From Pelagovum pacificum (GTDB lineage Bacteria; Pseudomonadota; Alphaproteobacteria; Rhodobacterales; Rhodobacteraceae): 64,000 bases of DNA. Below the pieces are notes generated by a model. The model was not told the origin of the DNA and searched no databases. It was given only the letters and a program-made list of their open reading frames with translations. Below are positions 41,955-50,187 of this stretch, piece after piece. The translations under genes and the position numbers were made by a program. The stretch is from positions 2,356,001 through 2,420,000 of the forward strand of contig NZ_CP065915.1 in the NCBI RefSeq assembly GCF_016134045.1, in the 5' to 3' direction. The number at the start of each line of letters is the position of its first letter. The first letter of the stretch is position 1.

Positions 41955-42113
41955 GGAACACCCGAGTCACGACAAATCCGCTCCGTGTCACGTCTCAGCG
42001 GTTACGGCCCTTGTTATCGCTGAGTTTTCTGGTCCGCCATGTCACGTCGAAAACCCGCCGCGTCACGCTGAAAACATGTCTAAGCCACTGACAATATTAT
42101 ATATTTATCCACA
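41955..42113. other. Repeated GTCACG motifs, AT-rich tract and DnaA-box-like site
   Basis: Between the QueC-like gene and the HTH gene are five copies of GTCACG or a close variant. Two of them are extended (GTCACGTCGAAAAC near 42,038 and GTCACGCTGAAAAC near 42,061). An AT-rich tract (ACAATATTATATATTT) and TTATCCACA at 42,105-42,113, the consensus DnaA box, follow. The set resembles a small replication origin or an HTH-protein operator array. Copy A has no equivalent. Confidence 0.4.
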
Positions 42114-42137
42114 CGAGCAGACAAGTTCAGAGGTAGC

Positions 42138-42350
42138 ATGTCATACGCGTCCATCCCCCAGAATCCAGACCGCATGCTCAGCGAGCGCGCCCTTGCCGCC
42201 CGGTGGGTCCTCTCCACGAGAACGCTCCAGAGGTGGCGCAGCGACGGGTACGGCCCAGCGTTCCTAAACATCGGCGGGAGTATCCGCTACCGGCTTGGCG
42301 ACATCCTCGCCTACGAGGCGCAGCATCGCCAGGGCGGCGATGACCTGTAA
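42138..42350 (+). CDS. Excisionase-like helix-turn-helix protein (copy B)
   Basis: This 70-residue DNA-binding protein has LSERALAARWVLSTRTLQRW as helix-turn-helix and GPAFLNIGGSIRYRLGDI as wing. It matches the position of the protein at 8,366 but shares only the core with it. It may bind the repeated motifs just upstream and control the integrase block or excision. Confidence 0.8.
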   Translation: MSYASIPQNPDRMLSERALAARWVLSTRTLQRWRSDGYGPAFLNIGGSIRYRLGDILAYEAQHRQGGDDL

Positions 42351-42420
42351 CTGGAGAACAGGCGAAGTCGCGGGCAATCGCGACCCGGCCGTCGGACGCA
42401 ATCCACTGCCCGCATGCGCC

Positions 42421-42588
42421 ATGAGGCCACCAGAACGCCGGGCCGAGCTCTGCAGGCTGCTCGCTCTCGGCCTCGTCCGGCTCCATGCGCGCAACCGGCA
42501 ACTCTCTGCGTCCGATGGAGAATCTCCGCTACACTCTCCGCCCGACCAGAGCGGTGATGCAACTCCAACCAATCGGAGAGACGCATGA
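42421..42588 (+). CDS. Small conserved ORF coupled to DUF2924 (copy B)
   Basis: This 55-residue product has the same core as 8,593-8,784 (ERRAELCRLLALGLVRLHAR and the PTNRRDA end). Its stop overlaps the DUF2924 start. A longer frame from 42,295 exists, but only the part from 42,421 is conserved with copy A. Confidence 0.5.
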   Translation: MRPPERRAELCRLLALGLVRLHARNRQLSASDGESPLHSPPDQSGDATPTNRRDA

Positions 42589-43031
42589 CCGATCCCATCC
42601 CCGCGCGACTGGCCGCCCTCAAGACCACGCCGACGCCCGACCTGAAGCAGCAGTGGCGCGACCTGTTCGACAGCGAGCCGCCGCCCTTCAATCGCCGCTA
42701 CCTGGAGAGCCGCCTCGCCTACCGCATCCAGGAACTGGCCTATGGCGGTCTGAAACCCGAAACGATCCGGCGGTTGGAGCGGCTGGGTGAGGACCTGGAC
42801 GGCGGGGATCGCCACAAACGCTACATCCGTACGGATCGGATGCCCATCGCCGGGACGCGGTTGATCCGGGAGTGGCAGGGCGTGGAACACGTCGTCACCG
42901 TCACGAAGGACGGCTTCGAGTGGCAGGGGCGACCCTACAAATCGTTGTCCGCCATCGCCCGCGGCATCACCGGCACGCGCTGGAACGGCTGGGTGTTCTT
43001 CGGCCTCAAGAACCAGAGGAGCCGGACATGA
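42585..43031 (+). CDS. DUF2924 protein (copy B)
   Basis: This 148-residue DUF2924 protein differs from that at 8,781 at two positions only. It overlaps the genes on both sides by 4 bp. The family is tied to large serine recombinases in alphaproteobacterial prophages; a helper role is inferred. Confidence 0.9.
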   Translation: MTDPIPARLAALKTTPTPDLKQQWRDLFDSEPPPFNRRYLESRLAYRIQELAYGGLKPETIRRLERLGEDLDGGDRHKRYIRTDRMPIAGTRLIREWQGVEHVVTVTKDGFEWQGRPYKSLSAIARGITGTRWNGWVFFGLKNQRSRT

Positions 43032-44335
43032 CCGAGGTCAAGATCAAGCGCCGCTGCGCGATCTACACACGCAAATCCTCCGAGGAAGGGCTGGAGCAGG
43101 AGTTCAACTCGCTTCACGCTCAGCGAGAGGCCTGCGAGGCCTACATCGCCAGCCAGCGCTCCGAGGGCTGGGTGCTGGTCCGCGATCAGTATGACGACGG
43201 CGGTATCTCCGGCGGCACGCTGGAACGCCCCGGCCTGAAGCGGCTGCTGGAGGACATCGCGGACGGGCTGGTCGATGTCGTCGTGGTCTACAAGATCGAC
43301 CGCCTGAGCCGCTCGCTGGCCGACTTCGCCAAGCTCGTGGAGGTGTTCGACCGAAACGGCGTGACCTTCGTCTCGGTCACGCAGTCCTTCAACACCACCA
43401 CGTCGATGGGGCGGCTGACGCTGAACATCCTGCTGTCCTTCGCCCAGTTCGAGCGCGAGGTGACGGCCGAACGCATCCGCGACAAGGTCGCCGCCAGTCG
43501 GAAGAAGGGCATGTGGATGGGCGGGGTGCCGCCCTACGGCTATCGGGTCGAGAACCGGAAGCTGGTGGTCGACGAAGAAGCCGCCGCGCATGTGCGCTGG
43601 ATCTTTGCGCGCTTCCTCGAGATCGGCTCGGGGACCGAACTGGCGCGCGAGGTTGGGACGCGCGGAATCCGGACGCCGCGCGGCAATCGGATCGACAAAA
43701 AGTACCTCTACCGCATGCTCAACAACCGCGCCTACATCGGCGAGGCGGTGCACAAGGGCGAAAGCTATCCCGGTGAGCACGACGCGATCATCGACCGCGA
43801 AGCGTGGGATCGCGTCCACGCCATCCTGCAGGAAAGCCCCCGCAAGCGCGCCGCCCGGACTCGCGCCGACACGCCCGCGCTGCTGAAGGGGCTGCTGTTC
43901 GGACCCGATGGCGCGGCGTTCTCGCCGACGCATACTCGCAAGGGCTACAAGCTCTACCGGTACTATGTCAGCCAGACCGTGCTGAAGCATGGCGCCGGAT
44001 CGTGCCCGGTCGGCCGAGTGCCCGCGGGCGAGATCGAAGCGGCCGTCATCAAGCAGCTGCGCGTCGTATTCCGCCAGCCGGAGATTGTGGCGTGCACCTG
44101 GAAGGCGGCACGCGGACATGCTGACGACATCACTGAGGCCGACGCTCGCGTGGCCCTGCAGCCACTCGACCCGCTGTGGGACCAGCTCTTCCCGGCAGAA
44201 CAAGCCCGCATCGTTGCACTGCTGGTCGAGCGCGTGGAGATCGGCACAGACGGTCTCAACGTCCGGCTTCGCGTCGACGGACTCGGCGGTCTAGCCCGCG
44301 AGATGCTTGCCGGTGGCATCGAGGCCGCAGCGTGA
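43028..44335 (+). CDS. Large serine recombinase (integrase), copy B
   Basis: This 435-residue integrase is equivalent to 9,224-10,531. The nucleophile motif YTRKS, YKIDRLSRS, FAQFEREVTAERIRDK and the Recombinase domain through RIDKKYLYRMLNNRAYIGE are all present. The first 170 residues are nearly identical to copy A and the end is more variable (for example QPEIVACTWKAARGHADDIT). Its stop overlaps the GTG start of the last HTH gene. Both integrases appear intact, so either could act on both elements. Confidence 0.93.
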   Translation: MTEVKIKRRCAIYTRKSSEEGLEQEFNSLHAQREACEAYIASQRSEGWVLVRDQYDDGGISGGTLERPGLKRLLEDIADGLVDVVVVYKIDRLSRSLADFAKLVEVFDRNGVTFVSVTQSFNTTTSMGRLTLNILLSFAQFEREVTAERIRDKVAASRKKGMWMGGVPPYGYRVENRKLVVDEEAAAHVRWIFARFLEIGSGTELAREVGTRGIRTPRGNRIDKKYLYRMLNNRAYIGEAVHKGESYPGEHDAIIDREAWDRVHAILQESPRKRAARTRADTPALLKGLLFGPDGAAFSPTHTRKGYKLYRYYVSQTVLKHGAGSCPVGRVPAGEIEAAVIKQLRVVFRQPEIVACTWKAARGHADDITEADARVALQPLDPLWDQLFPAEQARIVALLVERVEIGTDGLNVRLRVDGLGGLAREMLAGGIEAAA

Positions 44336-44715
44336 CCCGCGGGGATGCAATCCCCGAAACTATGACGCTTCACGTCCCGTTCCGCGTCGTGAAGCGTGGC
44401 GGGCGGAAGGAGATGCAGTTGCCCGATGGCGCCGCGCAGACGCGTCCGAGGGACAACACGTTGGTGAAGGCGCTGGCGCGGGCGTTCCGCTGGAAGAGGA
44501 TGCTCGAGTCCGACGAGTTCGCCACCATCGCCGAACTGGCCGAACGCGAGGGGATCGCGCCCTCCTACATGACCCGCGTCTTGCGCCTGACACTGCTCGC
44601 GCCCGACATCGTCGAGGCGATCCTGGACGGCAGGCAGGGGTCAGAGGTATCGCTGACGCGCGTTCTGGAGCCGTTCCCGCTTGAGTGGGAGGACCAGCCG
44701 GTTCTCTTCGGCTAG
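44332..44715 (+). CDS. ParB/KorB-like HTH protein (copy B)
   Basis: This 127-residue DNA-binding protein is equivalent to 11,025-11,438, with ATIAELAEREGIAPSYMTRV as helix-turn-helix. GTG 44,332 overlaps the integrase stop; ATG 44,362 is the start of the strictly conserved part. The homology between copies A and B ends about 50 bp after this gene. Confidence 0.75.
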   Translation: MTRGDAIPETMTLHVPFRVVKRGGRKEMQLPDGAAQTRPRDNTLVKALARAFRWKRMLESDEFATIAELAEREGIAPSYMTRVLRLTLLAPDIVEAILDGRQGSEVSLTRVLEPFPLEWEDQPVLFG

Positions 44716-44893
44716 CAGCCCTTAATAGGCATTCCCCCCCTGCCCGGTCGTCGTCGCTTCCGGCCCTCTGCGGTCATTGGTTAGGATCTGCATTGCCGCA
44801 GGGCGGCTTCCCCATACCGGACCTTCATGGCACCGCGCAGCAAAGTCCAAAGCCCCAAGGTCAGCAGTGCGGACAGAGCGGACACTGGCGCGG

Positions 44894-45250
44894 TCAGCTG
44901 TAACTTCTGACGACGGCGACGCAGTTGGCCTTGGCACTTGTGAAGTCGAACACATGGCAGAAGCGTCGAGTCTGCCCGTTTGCGAACGTCACCTCTCCAC
45001 TCGCAGCACCGACCTTACCGTGCGAAATTGCGTGCTGGACAGTGACAGATTTTGGTCTCCGTCGAGTTCCAAGGTGCTTAAGAACCGCACCCTTCCCCGA
45101 GATTGGCTCTGTTGAGGGATTCTCCCAGATCACGTCTTCGCTGAAGGCGCTCGGCTCAGCGTCACCGCATTCCAGCGCGATCGCCACATCCTGAGCGAAC
45201 TTGTTCTTCGGTGAATTGCCACAGTCCTTGCTGCCTTGCACTTGGGCCAA
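44894..45250 (-). CDS. SnoaL/NTF2-like protein
   Basis: This 118-residue protein has the small NTF2/SnoaL-type fold pattern: a first helix (KFAQDVAIALECGDAEPSAF), then FSEDVIWENPSTEPISGKGA and the strands VTFANGQTRRFCHVFDFTS. The likely start is TTG 45,250, with GGGAGG 5 bp upstream. Members include isomerases and hydrolases as well as binding proteins; no specific function can be given. It lies alone between repeat-rich gaps, just right of copy B. Confidence 0.7.
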   Translation of the reverse strand: MAQVQGSKDCGNSPKNKFAQDVAIALECGDAEPSAFSEDVIWENPSTEPISGKGAVLKHLGTRRRPKSVTVQHAISHGKVGAASGEVTFANGQTRRFCHVFDFTSAKANCVAVVRSYS

Positions 45251-45658
45251 CGTCGCCTCCCTGCTTGGTTCATTCTCAGCATACGACCGACTTTCTGAGG
45301 GTCAAAATGGGCTCGAAGTCGGTCATATTGCGGCGCAGCGCATCTTGCGCATGGCAGGCAGTGGCGGCCGTCGCGGCCACGCGACATAGAACCGCGCAGT
45401 GACCGCTTCCGGCCCAAAGCCGACCTTCAGCGTCGGTCCAGCTATTGCACTCCGGCAAACAAAAGCTGCCGCTCGCCTCACTCGCCCGGCACGTGCTGCG
45501 GTTAGCATTAACTCTAAGGACAGTGTGGAAGTGAAGGAAAGTGTGGAAGCGGCCGTTCGCTGCGGACGTGAAGGGTATTGCTGTAGCTCTCCAATCCTGA
45601 ACTTCACAGACGTGCCGCGAAGAATTTCGTCCGACCTCAAGAACCCGACGATGCCCCT
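45251..45658. repeat. Gene-free stretch with degenerate intergenic repeats
   Basis: No gene is supported. Fragments of the dispersed repeat family are present, such as CGCTTCCGGCCCAAAGCCGA, CAAAAGCTGCCGCTCGCC and GCGGCCGTTCGCTGCGGAC. Confidence 0.45.
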
Positions 45659-46576
45659 CTACTGCGTCAGACCCCAGAAATTCGCTATGTGGCGTGTCGA
45701 GGAGATGCCGACTTCCAGCATGTTATTGCCCTCTTTGCCAAGGCCGTCGTCTCCCTCGGCACTGATGGACGTGCCATGGCCCATTCCTTCGATCATTTAT
45801 TCCTCAATGACGTCATGGCCGGAAGTGTCGTACCAGACCCGCCGGGGAAGGCCGTCAATCTCCTCAATGCGCGTCGGCGGCCCTTCGACCTCGTGGATCT
45901 TCTGCCATTGCCGGAGAATGGAATCGGCGTTGGAACTGTCGACGGAATGATCGCTGTCGCCATGCCAGACCGAGATTTTCGACCAAGGACCGGTGAATTT
46001 CGACGCTGAGCGCACAAGAGCGTCCAGCTTGCGGTCCGACGGTCCGCCATAGCTTTTCATGCGGAAGAGCGCCTGGACCAGACTGTTCGCGCTACGGTAG
46101 GGCAGACCGGCGATGATCGTGCCCTCCGCGAACACTTCCGGATGGGTCGCCAGCATGACAGATGTAATGCCCCCCCGAGGACATCCCCGTGATGAAAACC
46201 CGAGACGGATCGATGGCGTGATCGTCAACGACCCGCATGATCATCTGCCGGATTGAGAGTGGTTCGCCGCCGTCGCGATGGCTGTCGCCCGGCTAGAACC
46301 AGTTAAATCTGCCGATTGCGTTGTTGGCCTTCCGCTGCCCCGGAAACAGAAGTGCCACCCCGCACGCGTTGGCGAGACTGGACCAGCCCGATCCGACGTC
46401 ATAACTCGCCACAGATTGGGTGCTGCCATGCAGCACGACCACAAGGGGCCGTTACTAGGTAAGTTATCAGGAATGTACACGCCTGCGCTCCGCGAACCCG
46501 GGTCGGTTCCGAACTCCCTGAGGACGGTGAGGCGGTCCCTTGTTTCAGAGGGTTGCCGAGCAGAAGGTTCGTTCAT
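45659..46576 (-). pseudogene. PHB-depolymerase-type esterase pseudogene
   Basis: Reading across three frames gives a full poly(3-hydroxybutyrate) depolymerase-like alpha/beta hydrolase. Its pieces are AGVYIPDNLPSNGPL, VVLHGSTQSVASYDVGSGW, NNAIGRFNWF and PGDSHRDGGEPLSIRQMI. Then come DPSRVFITGMSSGG with the nucleophile serine, TSVMLATHPEVFAEG and SVWHGDSDHSVD. Lesions are a frameshift after SNGPL, a TAG in place of a Glu codon after NWF and a frameshift in the G run just after the nucleophile elbow. A TAA follows HDVIEE, and the remaining tail reads on to FWGLTQ. With four lesions the gene is dead, yet the sequence is otherwise well kept, so decay is recent. Confidence 0.85.
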
Positions 46577-46769
46577 GAATTGGGTTCCTTGGTGACACCG
46601 GTTTGCGCCGACGCAAAGTCAAACTGCCCTGAAAAGGTAACGCTGCATCGCAGCAATGCCACGCATGATTAGACAATGATCTGTGTACCTCACGTCCGCG
46701 TTTGGGCCGTGAACCGCGGACGGCCCTTCACCGAAATATCGATCTTTGACGGCGTCCAGGCATGCGTCT

Positions 46770-47501
46770 TCAGCCGACACGCCGCAGGAAGTGCTGCAAC
46801 CGCTCGTCCTTTGGTGCATCGAGCATCTGCTCGGGCGGCCCCTGCTCGACAATGCGGCCGCCCTCCATGAAGAGGATCCGGTCCGCGATCTCGCGGGCGA
46901 AAGACATCTCGTGCGTGACAATCAGCATGGTCTGCCGTTGTTCGGCCACGCGGCGCATCAGGTCCAGCACCTCGCCGACCCATTCGGGGTCGAGCGCCGA
47001 GGTCGGCTCGTCGAACAGCATCAAGTCTGCGCCGATCGCCATCGCCCGGCCGATTCCGACGCGCTGCTGCTGACCGCCCGAGAGGGCGGCAGGATAGCTG
47101 TCCGCCTTGTCGGCCAGGCCGGTCTCCGCCAGGACCTTGATCGCGCGCGCCTCGGCTTCGTCCTTCGGGCGGCCCTGCACAGTAACGAGGGCTTCCATGA
47201 TGTTCTGTTTCGCAGTGCGGTTCGCGAAGAGCGCGTAGTTCTGAAAAACATAGGCAGTCGCCCGCCGCAGGGCCAGAATGTCGCGCTTGCCGGCATGGGC
47301 GGCGTCGACCGCGACGCTACCGATCTCAATCCGCCCAGCCTCGGGCCGGTCAAGGAAATTCAGGCAGCGCAGCAACGTAGATTTGCCGGTCCCAGAGGGT
47401 CCGATGATGACCACCCGCTCGCCGTCCGCGATGTCCAGGTCTATGTCGTCCAGCACCGTGGTGGCGCCGAACCGCTTGGTTAGGCCACGGACCCGGATCA
47501 T
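46770..47501 (-). CDS. Polar amino-acid ABC transporter, ATP-binding protein
   Basis: This 243-residue ATPase powers import through the permease encoded upstream. Walker A is GPSGTGKST, the signature LSGGQQQRVGIGRAMA and Walker B LMLFDEPTSALDPEWV. It is of the GlnQ/HisP type used for amino acids. Its ATG overlaps the permease stop by 4 bp. The order in transcription is binding protein, permease, ATPase. It lies on the minus strand, with promoter expected upstream of 48,957. Confidence 0.93.
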   Translation of the reverse strand: MIRVRGLTKRFGATTVLDDIDLDIADGERVVIIGPSGTGKSTLLRCLNFLDRPEAGRIEIGSVAVDAAHAGKRDILALRRATAYVFQNYALFANRTAKQNIMEALVTVQGRPKDEAEARAIKVLAETGLADKADSYPAALSGGQQQRVGIGRAMAIGADLMLFDEPTSALDPEWVGEVLDLMRRVAEQRQTMLIVTHEMSFAREIADRILFMEGGRIVEQGPPEQMLDAPKDERLQHFLRRVG

Positions 47502-48172
47502 CTGGCGAAGGCCTTTCCAAGCCGCGTCTCAAGCTGTCTTTGTCCCTGGCTCAGCACCTCGACGATCACCCAGTAGATCAATGCTACGACGAGGAAGGCC
47601 TCGAAATACAGGAAGCTCCCCGACGCCTCCTTCTGAGTGGCGCCCATCATCTCCGTGACGCCGAGTGTGAAGGCGAGCGAGGTGCTTTTTATCATGTCGA
47701 TGAAGTAGTTGACCAGCGTCGGCGCCGCGATGCGGGCGGCCTGGGGCAGCACGATCCGGCGCATCATCTGCCCTTGGGTCATGCCGATCGACTGCGCCGC
47801 CTCCCACTGGCTGCGGTCCACGCCGGTGATGGCGGCGCGGATTGCCTCGGCCATGTAGGCGGAGAAATGCAGCGTCAAACCCATGATCGCCGCCGTCACA
47901 CCGTTGATCTGGGTGAGGACCGAGACGACCTGCGGCAGTCCGTAGTAGAACAGGAACAGCTGCACGAGCAGTGGCGTGCCGCGGAAGAAGCTGATGAAAA
48001 GGATCACCAGCCAGTCCAGCCCCGGCACGCGCACCACCCGTTCCACCGCCAGGAGCGAAGCGAGGATCAGTGCGCAGCCCATGGCCACGACCGCCATCAG
48101 CAACGTCAGCGGCACGTAGCTCAGGATGACAGGCACCAGCGCCAGCATATAGTCGAGGTCGAGTGCCCGCAT
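47498..48172 (-). CDS. Polar amino-acid ABC transporter, permease
   Basis: This 224-residue inner-membrane permease of the HisM/GlnP type has about five helices. The family loop is EAAQSIGMTQGQMMRRIVLP, and the early motif FFRGTPLLVQLFLFYYGLP is typical of polar amino-acid and cystine importers. It starts 9 bp after the binding-protein stop. It probably forms a homodimer, as only one permease gene is present. Confidence 0.92.
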   Translation of the reverse strand: MRALDLDYMLALVPVILSYVPLTLLMAVVAMGCALILASLLAVERVVRVPGLDWLVILFISFFRGTPLLVQLFLFYYGLPQVVSVLTQINGVTAAIMGLTLHFSAYMAEAIRAAITGVDRSQWEAAQSIGMTQGQMMRRIVLPQAARIAAPTLVNYFIDMIKSTSLAFTLGVTEMMGATQKEASGSFLYFEAFLVVALIYWVIVEVLSQGQRQLETRLGKAFAR

Positions 48173-48180
48173 CCGTCAGG

Positions 48181-48957
48181 TTATTCCGCCGCGGCGGTGG
48201 CGGCCGTCGTGATGTCGCTGCCGAACCACTCCTGAGAGATCGCCTCCAGCGTGCCGTCCTCGCGCAGGGACGTCAGCGCGGCGTCCACCCGGTCGCGCAA
48301 CTCGCGCCCGTCCTCGTCGTCGCGGAACGGCAGGGCGTTGCGGATCTCCGAGAAGGGTTGCCCGGCCAGTTGCAGCGGCAGCGGGCTTTCGGCGATGACT
48401 TGGGTGGAGGAGACGCGGTCCATGACAAAGGCATCGACCCGGCCGAGCGCAACGTCCTGCTCGATGTTCGATTCGTATGTGCGAATATCGATCTCGTCCG
48501 CGTTCGGCAGGTCCCGCAGCAACTGCTCGAAGTTCGAGCCAAGGTTCACTGCAACCGATCGGCCGGACAGGTCATCGACCCCGCCGATCTCCTCGTTGCC
48601 CTCGCGCACGACGACCTGCGCGCCGTCGATCACGTAGGGCTGGCTGAAGACGAAGGCGGCTTCGCGCTCGGGGGTGATGGTGATCTGGTTGGCGATCGTG
48701 TCGATCCGCCCCGCCTCCAACGCGCCGATCAGGCCCGAGAAGGACATCGTCTCGAACTCGATCTCAAACCCCGCCCGCTCGCCGACGGCGTTCATCACAT
48801 CGACCTCGAAGCCCTGCAATTCGTCCTGGCGGACGAAGGTGAAGGGGAAGTAGCCGCCCGACATGCCGACACGCAGCGTCTCGATGTCCTGAGCGGCGAG
48901 CGGGCTGGCAATGGCGGTCGACGCGATCCCGGCGGCGAAGATGAACGATCTGAGCAT
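48181..48957 (-). CDS. Polar amino-acid ABC transporter, substrate-binding protein
   Basis: This 258-residue periplasmic binding protein has a signal peptide (MLRSFIFAAGIASTAIASPLAAQ) and the family-3 motif GFEVDVMNAVGERAG, followed by ANQITITPEREAAFVFSQPY. Ligand contact regions and the closing EWFG are normal. The ligand cannot be fixed; cystine or another small polar amino acid fits the FliY-like pattern. This complete operon of ordinary composition may be native DNA between accessory blocks or an older acquisition. Confidence 0.92.
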   Translation of the reverse strand: MLRSFIFAAGIASTAIASPLAAQDIETLRVGMSGGYFPFTFVRQDELQGFEVDVMNAVGERAGFEIEFETMSFSGLIGALEAGRIDTIANQITITPEREAAFVFSQPYVIDGAQVVVREGNEEIGGVDDLSGRSVAVNLGSNFEQLLRDLPNADEIDIRTYESNIEQDVALGRVDAFVMDRVSSTQVIAESPLPLQLAGQPFSEIRNALPFRDDEDGRELRDRVDAALTSLREDGTLEAISQEWFGSDITTAATAAAE

Positions 48958-49752
48958 CTAGGGCTCCCTTTCGATTGGTGAGGACTAGAGGTGGCCACAA
49001 CTGCCGGGTGCTACAACGCGTGCGTAGGAATAAGAACAGCCGAGCTAATCCAACAGCGCGGACGGCCGTTTGTTCCGCTTGCCGCTCCGCCACAAGACAA
49101 ATGTTCCGTCTCAATACGGGACGGCGGCTTGGCCTACCGAGGGCATAGTCCCAAAGTAGATCCTACCGAGGTTCTAGGCGGTGGGTTGTCGGCACGCAGA
49201 GCTCCTCTCGAGCGAGGTCTTGAAGGCAGGTTTATGGGTCGGCCCCGGCTTCTGGTCTTCGCGCAGTAGGTCGGTTCGGTCTCCGACTTAGAGTGGAGGT
49301 GGATCAGTTGAACTGATCGCTCGGGTGCTTCCAGCTCTAACCGGACACTCATCGGATGTTCAGGCGACCATCCCTCCCGGCCCTAACCGGACCTTCGCGA
49401 CAGGGGCTGGTCGCTGCGATGCGGCTTCACCATACCAGCCGTTCGCCGCGCCCGCGAGATCGATGCCGAGGAGAACTCACACTTCGCGGGTCGAAACTGC
49501 CGTCTGCTGCCTGTGTATGATAGTTTTCTGGACCCGTAGTGAGGCCATACAGAGGTGGAAAGCGATCCGGCCGTAACGCGATGGCAATCGGACGAAACTC
49601 TCGCAAAAGAGCCGAATCTAGCTCCCTGTGTTTCTTCGTTTCGCCATGCTATATGGGCTATCGGTAAGTATGACGGACCAGAACAGACAGACTACGACGC
49701 GGGACGCGTGCTGCAGTTTCACGGAAGCATTGCCCCTAAGGAGCACAAGCCG
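48958..49752. repeat. Gene-free stretch with degenerate intergenic repeats
   Basis: The first part should hold the ABC-operon promoter. Between about 49,040 and 49,470 are repeat-family fragments (GCGGACGGCCGTTTGTTCCG, TACGGGACGGCGGCTTGGCC, GGCCCTAACCGGACCTTCGC, GCTGCGATGCGGCTTCACC). From 49,500 on the GC content falls, marking the defence-island-like segment. An open frame from 49,555 is probably only the upstream extension of the gene at 49,753. Confidence 0.45.
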
Positions 49753-50187
49753 ATGGCTGGCCGAAGGCGCGAGGGCAATCGCCCGGACAGACGTATCTGG
49801 GATGAAGATGCGACCACAATTGAGCAGCGTAAAGCTCTGTGCGCAAAAGTCTGCTACGTCGGCACGGCGAACCACAAGCTACGCCCTGGTGACTATGGCT
49901 TCACCCCGAGCCACAACCCAAGACCGTCGAAGTCACCATGCGATGCGCTTCGCGCCGTTCTCATCAAGGAAGCATCAGAACTGTTCCAGAGCGGTATCAT
50001 GCGTGGCATGGTCAGCCGCTTTGAGCCCGACGGCATTCCCAAATATGTTTGGGCTGTTGATGCTGATGGCGAGGTTTATGAAGCAAAGGCTAAGGCTGAT
50101 CAGGAAACCAAATATCATGGTTACCGCATTGGCGAAGATGAACAATCTGTCCGGAAGTATGTCCTGGAAGAGTGGAAAAAGCGATGA
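49753..50187 (+). CDS. Unknown 144-aa protein coupled to an IrrE-like protein
   Basis: I do not recognise this protein. ATG 49,753 starts the part that looks structured (AGRRREGNRPDRRIWDEDAT, GTANHKLRPGDYGFTPSHNP, SKSPCDALRAVLIKEASELF); a frame from 49,555 is open but unconvincing. The end is a beta-rich stretch (GIPKYVWAVDADGEVYEAKA) followed by YHGYRIGEDEQSVRKYVLEE. Its stop overlaps the start of the next gene (ATGA), so both are made together. The pairing of a small unknown protein with an IrrE-like one recalls toxin-antitoxin or defence units. Lower GC than the flanks suggests transfer. Confidence 0.65.
   Translation: MAGRRREGNRPDRRIWDEDATTIEQRKALCAKVCYVGTANHKLRPGDYGFTPSHNPRPSKSPCDALRAVLIKEASELFQSGIMRGMVSRFEPDGIPKYVWAVDADGEVYEAKAKADQETKYHGYRIGEDEQSVRKYVLEEWKKR

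Larger units (their letters stand above)
31812..44765. mobile_element. Prophage/satellite remnant, copy B
   Basis: This is the more complete of the two related elements. In order it has spanin-like genes, an endolysin, DUF6127, a broken tail gene, a serine recombinase and two small-terminase-like genes. A membrane protein, the ParB-methyltransferase and an inserted nuclease/SH3 pair follow. The cargo slot with a QueC-like unit, HTH, small ORF, DUF2924, large serine recombinase and HTH complete it. Positions from 34,563 to about 36,480 match copy A almost perfectly at an offset of 30,683 bp; the integrase block is offset by 33,804 bp. Large terminase, portal and capsid genes are absent. Confidence 0.7.

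Noticed and set aside
568-44765. Insertion sequences or transposases at the metal-island ends
   Set aside because: No transposase frame or terminal inverted repeats were seen; the only recombinases are the four serine recombinases of copies A and B.
1-44765. Gene transfer agent cluster
   Set aside because: GTA clusters contain terL, portal, capsid and tail genes in fixed order; none is present here.
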